Part shown: in pieces, positions 39,579 to 48,416 of the stretch
Numbering within the stretch: the stretch's first letter is position 1
Layout of the letters: each line of letters begins with the position of its first letter
Origin: TMED26 sp002694075
GTDB taxonomy: Bacteria; Pseudomonadota; Alphaproteobacteria; Thalassobaculales; Thalassobaculaceae
Reading direction: 5' to 3'
DNA: 49,824 bases
Assembly: GCA_036160575.1 (NCBI GenBank)
Contig: JAYYDT010000022.1
Span: forward strand, 1 to 49,824
Translations under genes and position numbers: made by a program
The notes under the pieces: generated by a model
The model's input: the letters and a program-made list of their open reading frames with translations, nothing else
What the model was told of the DNA's origin: nothing
Database searches by the model: none

Positions 39579-40379
39579 ATGGCCTCTAATTGCGTGCAAC
39601 TCGACATCGCCGACGGTGTAGCGACCGTGACCTTAAACCAGCCGGAGGTGCGCAACGCGCTGACCCCGGAACTGCGTGTCGCCTTCCGCGAGGTGATCGC
39701 CGGGCTGGAGGGTAACGACGCGGCGCGCTGCGTGGTGATCCGCGGCGCCGGCGACCATTTCCAGGCTGGCGGCGATATCCGCGCAATGGTCGACCGTCTC
39801 GACTTGGACCCGGCCACCCGCCGGGCAACCATTCTCGAAGGCATCCACATGCTGCACCTGCCGCTCTTCGCGATCCGCCGGATGGGCAAGCCGGTGGTCG
39901 CCAGCATTCGCGGTGCGGCGGCAGGCTTCGGGATCGGCCTGGTGGCTTCCTGCGATCTGGCGATAGCCGCCGATGACGCGGTATTCACGCTGGCCTATTG
40001 CCATATCGGGGCCAGCCCGGATGGCGGTTCCTCTTATTTCGTCGGGCGCACGCTGGGCATGAAGCATCAGATGGAATTGGCCTTGCTGGGCGACCGCTTC
40101 GGCGCCGACCGGGCCAAGGAACTGGGCCTGGTTAACTGGGTGGTGCCGGCTGCCGACCTCGCCGCCGAGACTGACAAATTAGCCGGGCGCCTGGCGGCGG
40201 GACCTACCCGTGCCTACGCCAACGCCAAGGCGCTATTTAACCAAACCAACCATTTGACCATGGAATCTCAGCTTCAAATGGAGGCCGAACGCATGGCCGA
40301 TAGCATGCTTACCGAAGATCACGCCGAAGGCATCAAAGCCTTTATGGAAAAACGCAAGCCGGTGTTCAAAGGCCGCTAG
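39579..40379 (+). CDS. Enoyl-CoA hydratase/isomerase family protein
   Basis: 266-residue crotonase-fold protein. It has the oxyanion-hole segments HFQAGGDIRAMV and RGAAAGFGIGLVASCDLAIA, and then YCHIGASPDGGSSYFVGRTL. The usual catalytic Glu in the first segment is not obvious; D at ASPDGGSS occupies the second acidic position. It may therefore catalyse isomerisation or a retro-reaction rather than simple hydration. RBS AGGTACC lies before ATG 39579. A perfect 14-base palindrome, GGCCGCTAGCGGCC (40371-40384), overlaps the stop. Context suggests breakdown of a CoA-activated acid. Confidence 0.9.
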   Translation: MASNCVQLDIADGVATVTLNQPEVRNALTPELRVAFREVIAGLEGNDAARCVVIRGAGDHFQAGGDIRAMVDRLDLDPATRRATILEGIHMLHLPLFAIRRMGKPVVASIRGAAAGFGIGLVASCDLAIAADDAVFTLAYCHIGASPDGGSSYFVGRTLGMKHQMELALLGDRFGADRAKELGLVNWVVPAADLAAETDKLAGRLAAGPTRAYANAKALFNQTNHLTMESQLQMEAERMADSMLTEDHAEGIKAFMEKRKPVFKGR

Positions 40380-40530
40380 CGGCCGTGGGCCGATCGAGAC
40401 TCTGTGGGATAATTTGCCCTATCCGACCGTTTCACTGCCTTTTGGGCCTCCGTGGTTTCTGCCTCCGATCAGTGATTACTTCAAGCTCAAGGACGGGGTG
40501 GGCTGGACGCGGCCAACGCGCCGCCGCGTC

Positions 40531-41457
40531 TCAGGTGTTCAAGTAATTGAGCGGTTGCCCCGGCCGCGGCCAGTCGAAGGCGATGAGGCGACCGTTGGCA
40601 CTCAAGGTAACATAAGCGGTTTTCAGATCCCTGCCACCAAAGCAGATGTTGGTGACGTAAAGGTCCGGCAAGTCGATGTAGTCGATATTCTGGCCGTCAG
40701 GCGAGATCACCGTGATGCCTGGCGTGAACAAGGTCGCGACGCAGACATTGCCGGCGCTGTCGACGGCCAGGGAGTCGAACTCGCGGAAGCCTGGCACGCC
40801 GGCCAGCAGGTGGCCGCCATGGGGCGAGGGGAAGGGCGCCTGATTGACAATCTCGCCCGGCGCGCCGAGATCGAAATACCAGACCCGACCAGTCCGTGTT
40901 TCGGCGACGTAAAGGCGCTTTTCGTCTGGGGAGAGGCCAATGCCGTTGGGTGTGATCATCGGGAAGGCAACCTCTTTGATGAAGCTGCCGTCGGCTTTGG
41001 CGTAAAAAATGGCACCGCGATCCATCAGGCGCCCATTGACCTTGCCAAGGTCGGTGAACCACATGCCGCCGTGGCGGTCGAAGACAATGTCATTGGGGCC
41101 TTTCAATGGGATATCGCCGGAATGGGTGTAAAGGACCTCCAATTCGCCGGTCGCGAGATCCACAGCCTCGATGCGGCCGCCGCTATAGTCCTCGGCCTGG
41201 CCAATGGAGCGTAGGCCGTATTCATCCTCGGTGTAGGCGAACCCCCCGTTGTTGCAAATGTAACACCGCCCGTCCGGGCCGATGGCCGCGCCATTCGGGC
41301 CGCCGCCGGTCTCACAAATCACTTCCTTACGCCCGTCAGGGTGAACACGGGTCAGCCGGCGCCCTTCGATCTCCACCAGGACGACGACGCCATCCGGCAT
41401 GGCGATCGGCCCCTCCGGAAAGCGCAGACCGGTAGTGATTTCACGAAATGCGACCAT
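40531..41457 (-). CDS. SMP-30/gluconolactonase/LRE family protein
   Basis: 308-residue six-bladed propeller of the SMP-30 family, which usually hydrolyses lactones with one bound metal. Family signs: GLRFPEGPIAMPDG with the metal-binding Glu, NGAAIGPDGRCYICNNGG, then GPNDIVFDRHGGMWFTD and ITPNGIGLSPDEKRLYVAET. The final strand GGRDLKTAYVTLSANGRLIA is standard. A lactonase could act on cyclic products of the pathway nearby. It is the last of three minus-strand genes with the SelA-like and amidohydrolase genes, but gaps of about 110 bases leave co-transcription uncertain. Confidence 0.9.
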   Translation of the reverse strand: MVAFREITTGLRFPEGPIAMPDGVVVLVEIEGRRLTRVHPDGRKEVICETGGGPNGAAIGPDGRCYICNNGGFAYTEDEYGLRSIGQAEDYSGGRIEAVDLATGELEVLYTHSGDIPLKGPNDIVFDRHGGMWFTDLGKVNGRLMDRGAIFYAKADGSFIKEVAFPMITPNGIGLSPDEKRLYVAETRTGRVWYFDLGAPGEIVNQAPFPSPHGGHLLAGVPGFREFDSLAVDSAGNVCVATLFTPGITVISPDGQNIDYIDLPDLYVTNICFGGRDLKTAYVTLSANGRLIAFDWPRPGQPLNYLNT

Positions 41458-41565
41458 GTTATCTCCTGTTGCGCCGAATTGGCGACCATTCTTGACAGTT
41501 TTCGCCGGCGAGGCCAGCCGTTCCAGTCGACCTGCGAAGCCCTTATCGGACCGTCATTTCCTCTC

Positions 41566-42774
41566 TCACGCCGTCCCGCCGAGAAGGGCTCGCAGACGGT
41601 CGGCGATGACCGCGCCGTCGTCCGGCCGTAGGCCCATCGGATCGACCGTAAGCATGCCTTGCGCCGCCGACCGCTCGCTCAAATGGATCGGCGGCGCGGC
41701 GGCTTGTAGACGCGCGCTCAAGGCGACCGCGTCGATGCCGGCGGTGACCGGGTCGAGGTGTAGTTCCAATACCGGCACGCGGCCGGTTTCGGCCGCTGGG
41801 CGCAGCGTCGCGGCCAGCCCCGGTATATCGGAAATAGCGGCGGCGAGATCGCGCAATAGACTTTCGTGGGCGGCGTTGATGGCGGCGTCATCTTCCGCGA
41901 CGAAGCGGTCTAGGGCCACCAGCAGGCCGACGATGTCTTCTTTCGAGACTTTGAAGCCGCGCCCCAGGCCATGGTGAGGAATTCCCCGCAGGACGTTGTG
42001 CGGGATCAGGCCCGGCGGCGGCGTCCAGTTGGCGACGGGCACGTCCATGTCAAGTTGCTGCAGCACGGCAGCGGCGATCAGATCGCGCCGGCCGGCCAGA
42101 ATGCCGGTGCCTTGCGGTCCGCGGATCGCCTTGCCGCCGCTATAGGCGACCAGGTCCGCGCCATCGGCGATAAAACGGGTCAGGTTTGTCTTCGGCGGCA
42201 ATTGGGCGGCGGCGTCGACGATCACAGGCAAGTCATGGGCGTGAGCTATTTCCGCGACCTCGGCCAGCGGTGGGTCGTTCGCTGGGCTGGCTGCATAGGC
42301 GACGGCGACCGTCGCCGGCCCGATGGCGGCGGCGATCTCCCACGGCTCCACGCCGCGCACGCCAGCGCCCATCGCCCGATCGTTAAAGCCGACCTCGCGG
42401 ATACGGGCGCCGGCGGCGCGGATCGCATGGTCGTAGCCGGTGCGATGGTGCCGGCACATCACCACCTCGCGCGCCATGCCGTCGGTGTCGGGCAGGCGGT
42501 CCATGGCCGCCGCGTCCATGCCGGTGAGGCAAGCCGCGGTGGCCAGGGTCAGCGCGGCAGCGGCGCCGGAGGTGACAAGGCCCGCCTCGGCACCGGTATG
42601 GCGCGCGATGGCGTTGCTGGCGGCGGCCTGAAGCTCGGCGATATCAACGAAGCCGCCGGCTGCCTCGCGCATGGCGTCCAAGACTTCCGGCGCCATTAGG
42701 CTGCCGCCCAGCCGGGTCAGCGTGCCAGCGCCATTGACCCGACGTGCCACTCCCAAACGGTCGTAAATGTCCAT
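41566..42774 (-). CDS. SelA-like PLP-dependent lyase/transferase
   Basis: 402-residue fold-type I PLP enzyme related to SelA and to glucosaminate-ammonia lyases. It starts MDIYDRLGVARRVNGAGTLT, has VTSGAAAALTLATAACLTG, D187 in PVIVDAAAQLPP (pyridine-N partner) and K215 in AYSGGKAIRGPQGTG (Schiff-base lysine). The rest of the selenocysteine system is not here, so a role in selenium use is unlikely. Small-molecule lyase activity (beta-elimination of an amino acid or amino sugar) is the better guess. It lies between the SMP-30 and amidohydrolase genes on the same strand. Confidence 0.88.
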   Translation of the reverse strand: MDIYDRLGVARRVNGAGTLTRLGGSLMAPEVLDAMREAAGGFVDIAELQAAASNAIARHTGAEAGLVTSGAAAALTLATAACLTGMDAAAMDRLPDTDGMAREVVMCRHHRTGYDHAIRAAGARIREVGFNDRAMGAGVRGVEPWEIAAAIGPATVAVAYAASPANDPPLAEVAEIAHAHDLPVIVDAAAQLPPKTNLTRFIADGADLVAYSGGKAIRGPQGTGILAGRRDLIAAAVLQQLDMDVPVANWTPPPGLIPHNVLRGIPHHGLGRGFKVSKEDIVGLLVALDRFVAEDDAAINAAHESLLRDLAAAISDIPGLAATLRPAAETGRVPVLELHLDPVTAGIDAVALSARLQAAAPPIHLSERSAAQGMLTVDPMGLRPDDGAVIADRLRALLGGTA

Positions 42775-42891
42775 TATCGCGATCCTTCTGTGGGGCCAAG
42801 CTTAAACCATTTTGGATGGCTCGCCAGTGGCTGTTATGCCAAGATGCCAGCCGGCGCCGTTGACGTCTCAAGGCGCTTCCCGCTCCCGCGA

Positions 42892-44412
42892 TTATGGGGC
42901 CATGTGAAAGTCTTCGTCACCAATTCGGCGTTTCATCTTCAATTCGTAAGCGCCGGCGCGGTTGTACATTTCCCGGTAGTGCGGTAGCAGGCGCACCGCC
43001 GCCGCGTCAGCCGCCGCCATATCGCGGGCTTTTTTCTGAAATATTTCGGCGGCTTCGCGTAAGATAGCGCCCTCGTCGACGGTTTTTAGCTGACCTTCCT
43101 CATAAGCAATTTCACCGGCCACCATCGACAGCGTCACCGATTGGCCAAGCTCGCAATAAACGAGTTGTCGGAACAAATTATTCAGCGGCACGAACGGCAA
43201 GGCGTGCAAATCGATTAGGATCAAATCGGCGGGCGCGCCAAGGGTTAAAGTGCCGAGGCGCGGTTCGCGCATGGCTAGACCGCCGGTCTGTGTGGCGGCA
43301 CGCAACACCTCCACGGCACTTGGCCAGTTGGCGTAATTCCAATCTGTCAAGTTATGGATTGAACCGGCGGTCTTCATCACCGCCCACATGTTGATCGCGT
43401 CGCTGGCGATCGCCTCGTCGACGCCTAGGCAGACTGGGATATTCAGATCGTGCAGGCGGCGCCACGGCATGACGCCGCTGCCGAGCCGTAGATTAGAAAT
43501 CGGGTTGTGGGCAACGCAGGCGCCGGCGGCCGCCAACAATTCCATATCGCGCTCGTCCACCCAAACCGCGTGAATGACGTTCATCCGGTCGCTGAGGGCG
43601 CCTAAGTCGTCGGTGTAGCGCACCAAGGATTGCCCTCCCCAGCAGACCTCGCCAAAAACACGTTGTAAGCGGGTTTCGAGCATATGAGCGTAAAATGGCA
43701 GATCATGGGCTTTGCTGAGTTGATCAAGCGCGGCTAGGTAGTCTTTGGAGACGCGCTGTGGCGCCGAACAGGAAACCGCGGCTTTGAGCCGGCCGTCGCC
43801 GGCGCCATGCCAGCGTGCGATGAGGTGGTTATAGAACTGCTGTAAGTCGCGCGCGGAGGACCCCGCTTGGGCGGCCAGTTCGGTCCGCAGATTTTGAGGC
43901 AGAATATCCTTGAGAAAGGGCAGTTTATCGAGCTCGTTCAACTCCGGCTGATCCAACGCCAGGCGGACGCGCATTCCGCTATCCAAATATGCCTGCGCCA
44001 CCGCGTCGATGATTTCGTGGTCCGGTTCCGGCACAAAAAAGCAGTCGTCCTGGACCGCTGTCGTGCCGGTCTTCAGCATTTCGATGCACCCCAAAAGCGT
44101 CCGTAAATAAGCTTCCCGCGGCGTTGGTCGGAGAAGTTCCAAAGCCGGCGATTCGTAGAGCATGAAAATTTCGAGGGGTAGCGACGGTAAACGTCCCTTC
44201 ATGTGATTGACGGATGAATGAAAATGGCTGTTGACGAGACCGGGCATGAGCAAATTGCCATGCCCCCAAATCACGCGTTCACCCTGGCGCGGGCCGAGAG
44301 TCTTCTCGATTTGTTTAATTGTTCCATTGACGACCCGCAGATCGCGGCTGTCCGACATGCCCGCCGCCGCGTTGAAATCAAGTAAACGGACGTCTTTAAA
44401 AAGAACGCTCAT
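42892..44412 (-). CDS. TRZ/ATZ-family amidohydrolase
   Basis: 506-residue metal-dependent hydrolase like atrazine chlorohydrolase, guanine deaminase and SAH deaminase. Metal ligands: H63 and H65 (NSHFH), H243 (YAHMLET), H281 (VIHAVWVDERD), and D332 (VCLGVDEAIASD). The substrate-region motif AHNPISNLRLGSGVMPW is typical. It probably removes an amino or chloro group from a ring or hydrolyses a cyclic amide. It is longer than usual (about 450) because of a C-terminal tail. The next relic upstream is the end of an allophanate hydrolase, an enzyme of triazine and urea breakdown, which supports such a past pathway. Confidence 0.9.
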   Translation of the reverse strand: MSVLFKDVRLLDFNAAAGMSDSRDLRVVNGTIKQIEKTLGPRQGERVIWGHGNLLMPGLVNSHFHSSVNHMKGRLPSLPLEIFMLYESPALELLRPTPREAYLRTLLGCIEMLKTGTTAVQDDCFFVPEPDHEIIDAVAQAYLDSGMRVRLALDQPELNELDKLPFLKDILPQNLRTELAAQAGSSARDLQQFYNHLIARWHGAGDGRLKAAVSCSAPQRVSKDYLAALDQLSKAHDLPFYAHMLETRLQRVFGEVCWGGQSLVRYTDDLGALSDRMNVIHAVWVDERDMELLAAAGACVAHNPISNLRLGSGVMPWRRLHDLNIPVCLGVDEAIASDAINMWAVMKTAGSIHNLTDWNYANWPSAVEVLRAATQTGGLAMREPRLGTLTLGAPADLILIDLHALPFVPLNNLFRQLVYCELGQSVTLSMVAGEIAYEEGQLKTVDEGAILREAAEIFQKKARDMAAADAAAVRLLPHYREMYNRAGAYELKMKRRIGDEDFHMAP

Positions 44413-44699
44413 AGCTCAAAGCACCTCGATAACGACTTTTTGAAAATATCTGGACTTGCGCGGTCGCATTGACGAAAAACTGGACTCCCCAAAGCGGCGT
44501 CGGCCGCGCTGCGCCTGACGACGGGATCTGTTAACCGTACCGTCGCCAAACGCGGAGAGATAGCTTTTATCCGGGGAGGGCTTCGGTCTCAAAAAGCGTC
44601 GACGGCCTCTTCAAACCCGCGCGTGGCGTCTTCGCCGCTCTCGGCTATTCACGGATCTGTGTGTCAGATGGATCGAGCGACCGCGGCCGTCTCCGGGAC
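44413..44699. other. Non-coding gap upstream of the amidohydrolase
   Basis: 287 bases without a convincing gene, holding the expected promoter of the minus-strand amidohydrolase. Composition is somewhat lower in GC than the surroundings. No repeat was found. Confidence 0.4.
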
Positions 44700-44933
44700 C
44701 TATGTGACCTTGGCTGCCTTGCTATCGTTCGCTACAGCTTCGAGGTAAGCGTGCCATCCGCCGAACTCAGTGATATCTTTGGCGCGCGACAGACCGGCGC
44801 CTTCGCAAATAAAGCCTTTCACGAGACGATCGTCGTCCAAGGCGATGGATCCTATGCCTAATGGCGGAGGGATTTGGGCGGTTGGGTTTTGCCAATCGCC
44901 GTCGGTCGTTTCGCCGACCAAGTCACGAAAACG
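44700..44933 (-). pseudogene. C-terminal remnant of allophanate hydrolase (AtzF-like)
   Basis: An open minus-strand frame of 77 codons reads PPPLGIGSIALDDDRLVKGF, ICEGAGLSRAKDITEFGG and WHAYL. This is the characteristic end of allophanate hydrolases (LGxVELxDGxxVxGFxCE...AxDITxFGGWRAYL). The whole amidase domain and most of the C-terminal domain are missing; an in-frame TAA closes the frame at its 5' end. It is a relic of a complete gene of about 1.7 kb. Allophanate hydrolase splits urea carboxylate or allophanate to ammonia and CO2. Confidence 0.68.
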
Positions 44934-45193
44934 TTATCGAAGAGGTATGGGACCGGGTGAGCATTTTGGCATGCTTTAATGAGGCGGGCCTCTAACGCCA
45001 CTCGTCTCTGAAAACGTTCCTTAAAAGGGCATCATGTGGTGCCCCCGGGACGGCTATTCGGTTCTGGCCGAGCCCGCCCGGTAACCTCGATGCGTCCGAT
45101 GTGCGTGAGGGATGACAAATAAGTGGCGCCGGGCTAGTCATTCGCGGCGACCGCCACGGATCGCTATCCGACATTTATTGATCGGCCAAGCCC
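44934..45193. other. Region between the relic and the YdjM-like gene
   Basis: 260 bases with no supported gene. A 60-codon frame (45174-44992, minus) shows no similarity. No good ribosome site precedes the ATG at 45194. Confidence 0.4.
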
Positions 45194-46303
45194 ATGGATT
45201 CCCTGACCCAACTCGCCCTCGGCGCCACTGTCGCCGCGGCGGCCCTCGGCCCCCGGATCGGTCCGCGCAAGGCCGTGCTCGTGGGCGCGGCGCTTGGCAC
45301 GGCGCCGGATCTTGACGTGCTGGTGCCGCTGGGCGATGCGGTTTCGGACTTCGTGTTGCATCGGGGGCCGACTCATTCATTGATCGTTCAGGCGCTCGTC
45401 ACGCCCCTGTTCGGCGAGGCGTTGATGCGATGGTTCGACGGACTGAAGGGACAGCGGGCGCGCACCTATCTCGCCGTGTATCTCTGCTTCGTCACCCATG
45501 CGTTGATCGACGCGCTGACGATCTATGGCACCCGGCTCTTCTGGCCAGTGACGCCGGAGCCGTTTGCGGTCGGCTCGATGTTCATTATCGATCCGCTCTA
45601 TACGATTCCGCTCCTGGCGATTTTGTTCTGGGGCTTGGCGCTCAGGGCCTGGAGCCCGCGCTTTGCCCGGGCGACGACCGCGGCGCTTGTGCTGTCAACG
45701 GCCTATCTCGGCTGGTCCGTTCTCGGCCAGCAGATTGCCCAGGCCCGGGGCGCGGCGGCATTGGCCAAGTTAGGCGTCGAATCGGAACGCGTGATCGCCT
45801 CGCCAACCCCGTTCAACACGCTCTATTGGCGGGTCCTCGCCGTCGAGCGTGAACGCTACGTCAATCTCTACCTGCCGCTGTTTGGCGGCGATGACGCGAT
45901 CACCGCTTACGGCCATCCCCGCGGCGGCCATCTGGAAGGCTGCGCCAATAGGATCGCCAAGGCCCGAGACCTCATGGCCTTCTCCAAGGGCTTCTTCAAG
46001 CTGGAGGAGGTGGAGGGGCGATTGCGGGTGTCGGACCTGCGCATGGGGCTCACGCCGCAATACGTTTTTGCCTTCGATGTGGCCGAGACGGGGGCAGCCG
46101 GCATCAACCCGATCCACCCCGTCCGTCATAGCCCGGTCCGCGAGGCTGGCGACGACTTTGATTGGCTGTTTGCCGGATTGAGGGGCGTGCGAGCGATACG
46201 CACGGCGGAAGCTTCTTCCCTGGTCGCCCCCGGAGGCTCGGCGGGCAAACCCACGGCGCTGGACACCGGCGGGCGAGATTGCGGCCGGGAGAAGCAAAAA
46301 TGA
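45194..46303 (+). CDS. Metal-dependent inner-membrane hydrolase (YdjM/DUF457 family)
   Basis: 369-residue protein. The N-terminal half carries the YdjM/YbcI pattern: MDSLTQLALGATVAAAALGP, ALGTAPDLDVLVPLG (the Asp-rich loop), FVLHRGPTHSLIVQ (His pair), and THALIDALTIYGTRLFWPV. These residues probably bind a metal. Four to five hydrophobic segments fill the first 180 residues. The C-terminal part is soluble (LYWRVLAVERERYVNLYLPL). The family's enzymatic role is not established; some members are lexA-regulated in E. coli. The tail after about residue 330 is low in similarity and close to the mobile region. Confidence 0.85.
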   Translation: MDSLTQLALGATVAAAALGPRIGPRKAVLVGAALGTAPDLDVLVPLGDAVSDFVLHRGPTHSLIVQALVTPLFGEALMRWFDGLKGQRARTYLAVYLCFVTHALIDALTIYGTRLFWPVTPEPFAVGSMFIIDPLYTIPLLAILFWGLALRAWSPRFARATTAALVLSTAYLGWSVLGQQIAQARGAAALAKLGVESERVIASPTPFNTLYWRVLAVERERYVNLYLPLFGGDDAITAYGHPRGGHLEGCANRIAKARDLMAFSKGFFKLEEVEGRLRVSDLRMGLTPQYVFAFDVAETGAAGINPIHPVRHSPVREAGDDFDWLFAGLRGVRAIRTAEASSLVAPGGSAGKPTALDTGGRDCGREKQK

Positions 46304-46391
46304 TATCCGCCAACTGTTCATAACAGGGCGGTTGAACAGGATAGTCGCTACGATTTCGGACAAGAAAGGGGCGTTAAGCCCATGATTTGAC

Positions 46392-46436
46392 TGGTCGAGG
46401 AGAGAGGATTCGAACTTTCGGCCCCGGCCTCCCGAA
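46392..46436 (-). repeat. Attachment-like 3' half of tRNA-Pro, copy A
   Basis: On the minus strand, an anticodon-loop sequence TTCGGGA (anticodon CGG) is followed by GGCCG, a variable region, the T-loop TTCGAAT, acceptor CTCCTCG, A and CCA. No 5' half precedes it. Over 53 bases (46384-46436 against 48244-48296) I count 6 differences from copy B; these weaken the T stem, so copy A is the more decayed. Confidence 0.72.
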
Positions 46437-46968
46437 GAGCGTGTGTGACCGTAATCTATTGAAAAAATTGAAACCGTAATCACCCGCAGTTCTCTGATTT
46501 TATTATTTTACGGTTTAAAGCACTATTTTTTCAAGGTTTCGGTACATTTTTATCAAGCACTGTCTAGACATCTAGGGTTCATGCCTATTGCTTTATTTAT
46601 TCGTGGCGGTGCTTCGACTTATTATTTTTCAGTAGAAAATTTGCTTTGTTGAAACTATCGTCCTTAGTCCAGAAATAAGGAGCGTGACGGGGCCAGCTTG
46701 AAGGCACGGCATAGCGCGAAAACTTTAAAGCCATGTCGGGTAAACCCTACTTCACAGACAAGTTTTAAGAGACGTTGAGTTCATCGGCTTGGTGTTGCCG
46801 CCTAAACCGTAGGGACAAAGTTTATGGCCCCAATCGGCAGTTCTGACGTCATAATTCTCACGAGTTCCTGAGGGTCGATTGATCTCAATTTTTTCCAATA
46901 TTGGTGTCTGATACTAATACTAAAAAATTATGAAATCGCAAAATATTTCATTTGATTAAGGAAAAATC
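46437..46968. other. AT-rich non-coding stretch before the cargo gene
   Basis: 532 bases with no supported gene. It contains the palindrome TGTCTAGACA at 46561-46570 and an AT-rich part close to the ATG at 46969. The composition differs sharply from the chromosome to the left, in line with foreign DNA. Confidence 0.5.
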
Positions 46969-48009
46969 ATGGAAAATTATTTTTCATATAGAAATAATTT
47001 TTATCGTTTTTTATTGGCGTATACGTCGGTATTTTTTTCTATTTTCATGGCATCAATATTGAGTATTAATGCAGTAAAGGCGGAGGTGAATTTCAATCTG
47101 ACAATTTTTGAGCAAGAGGACCTGCGAGCTTCCTTGGGTGATATTGGGAATTTCCGAATTTCTTTTATAGATCAATCTGAAGATAACGATATTTCTATTA
47201 CAGAAATTACTCTTGATGGGAAAGTCAAAAAACGTCTTCCCATTGACCAGAAAAAGGTCAACCTAAAAGTAAAAAGTGCGCGCAGAGTGGCGCTTGATTT
47301 TCAAAAAATCACGAAAAATTATATCGTGGCCTGGCCAGATCGGGGAATTACTTTTTATAAGAGAGATGGCTTCGAGGGTCTTCACATACCTTTTCCAAAG
47401 ATAACGCACGATATTCAAATATCTGATGATGATATTTTAACATTTGCAAACGCCTGGTCTCAACGCGAAGAGCCGCAAGCCTATCAAATAAACACAGCTG
47501 GTGAGATCCTGTGGTCCTGGAACGCGGCCGACTTCATAGACGACAATAATTTTAAGAAACGGGTAAATCGGCGTGAGCCGCCAAACTTCGCGGCCGCTAC
47601 AAGCGCTGTTGATCTTGGGAATGGTCAAATCGCCGTCACGTTATCGGCTTGGGGTGTGATCGCACTGGTCGACCGGGAGACAAAGTTGGCTCGAACTTTG
47701 ATCCAAGATATCCGTCCACATGCCGTGGTCGTCCGAGATGGTGATGTGATTGGATATACTGCAAGAAAGCCTAACACCATTGTGATTAAACCAGAGGGAA
47801 AGCAAGATTTCGTTCGAATTCCAGTAGGCGGGATTAAATCGCTCGATTTGCAATATTTGGGACGTAATTTGTGGCTTACGCCAACCGGACCGACCTTAAA
47901 GATCGTGCACGCCGACGGCCGTGTATTGTGGCAGATTAAAATTGATATGAATAAATTACAACACCCGGGGAGATCTCTTACCGCCGCTACGGCATTTTTT
48001 GTCGACTAA
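46969..48009 (+). CDS. AT-rich secreted protein, possible arylsulfotransferase-like propeller
   Basis: 346-residue protein. Residues about 13-37 form a hydrophobic segment (FLLAYTSVFFSIFMASILSI) followed by AVKAEV, a probable signal peptide with a cut after VKA. The rest is beta-rich. INTAGEILWSWNAADFI resembles the D-x-x-G-x-I-x-W-x-W strands of arylsulfotransferase/PQQ-like propellers. Further strands include GVIALVDRETKLARTLI and ADGRVLWQIKID. The protein is shorter than arylsulfotransferases (about 450-600), so it may be incomplete or a separate family. GC is very low: I count 14 G+C in bases 46981-47040. It is the only gene between the two attachment sites. AAGGAAAAATC precedes the ATG. 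Confidence 0.72.
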   Translation: MENYFSYRNNFYRFLLAYTSVFFSIFMASILSINAVKAEVNFNLTIFEQEDLRASLGDIGNFRISFIDQSEDNDISITEITLDGKVKKRLPIDQKKVNLKVKSARRVALDFQKITKNYIVAWPDRGITFYKRDGFEGLHIPFPKITHDIQISDDDILTFANAWSQREEPQAYQINTAGEILWSWNAADFIDDNNFKKRVNRREPPNFAAATSAVDLGNGQIAVTLSAWGVIALVDRETKLARTLIQDIRPHAVVVRDGDVIGYTARKPNTIVIKPEGKQDFVRIPVGGIKSLDLQYLGRNLWLTPTGPTLKIVHADGRVLWQIKIDMNKLQHPGRSLTAATAFFVD

Positions 48010-48251
48010 ATTAAGCGAGCTGTCGCAACGTCCGACCAGTCGCGGTGTAGTGCCCCAAATCAATCTTAAAGATGACGATTGCCGACGGGACTTTATTGCC
48101 TGACGTATTGTCCCGTCTTTTGGCTGAACGGATTTGGGCGCTGGCGCGTTGCGAAACGAGCGGGGGCGGGTATTAGCAACCGTCGCCTTTTATCGGGTAC
48201 GTGTGTACCACCGCCGAATTCTGCTCAATCGACCCAGGTCATTGATTTGAC
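48010..48251. other. Non-coding segment between the cargo gene and attachment copy B
   Basis: 242 bases with no supported gene. GC rises again relative to the cargo gene. A frame at 48079 runs into the tRNA-like copy and is spurious. Confidence 0.4.
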
Positions 48252-48296
48252 TGGTCGGGGAGAGAGAATTCGAACCTCCGACCCCTGCCTCCCGAA
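48252..48296 (-). repeat. Attachment-like 3' half of tRNA-Pro, copy B
   Basis: On the minus strand: loop TTCGGGA (anticodon CGG), stem side GGCAG, then GGAGG-TTCGAAT-TCTCT (T arm) and acceptor CTCCCCG, A, CCA. The 5' half is absent; AATCAGCT stands in place of the stem partner. The break in the anticodon loop is a common crossover site for tyrosine integrases. The flanking GTCAAATC after CCA is shared with copy A, so the repeat is longer than the tRNA. Confidence 0.78.
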
Positions 48297-48416
48297 AGCT
48301 GATTAAACAGCTTAACCCTTTATAATCAAACACATTTCATAGTCGTCTTTGTACCTATTTGACCCCAAATGACATTAAAGAACCGGGTTTTAGGTTCAAG
48401 TGAACCTTGTCACTGC

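Noticed and set aside
40371..40384. Perfect palindrome GGCCGCTAGCGGCC at the end of the enoyl-CoA hydratase gene
   Set aside because: It has no loop or T-run, so it is not a terminator, and 14-base GC palindromes are common in such DNA.
46381..46440. A complete tRNA gene at the first half-tRNA site
   Set aside because: No 5' half, D arm or acceptor partner precedes the anticodon loop; only the 3' half is present.
48079..48306. 75-codon plus-strand frame across the second half-tRNA site
   Set aside because: It runs through the tRNA-like repeat and has no ribosome site; the ending GERIRTSDPCLPKAD is a known translation artefact of tRNA 3' ends.
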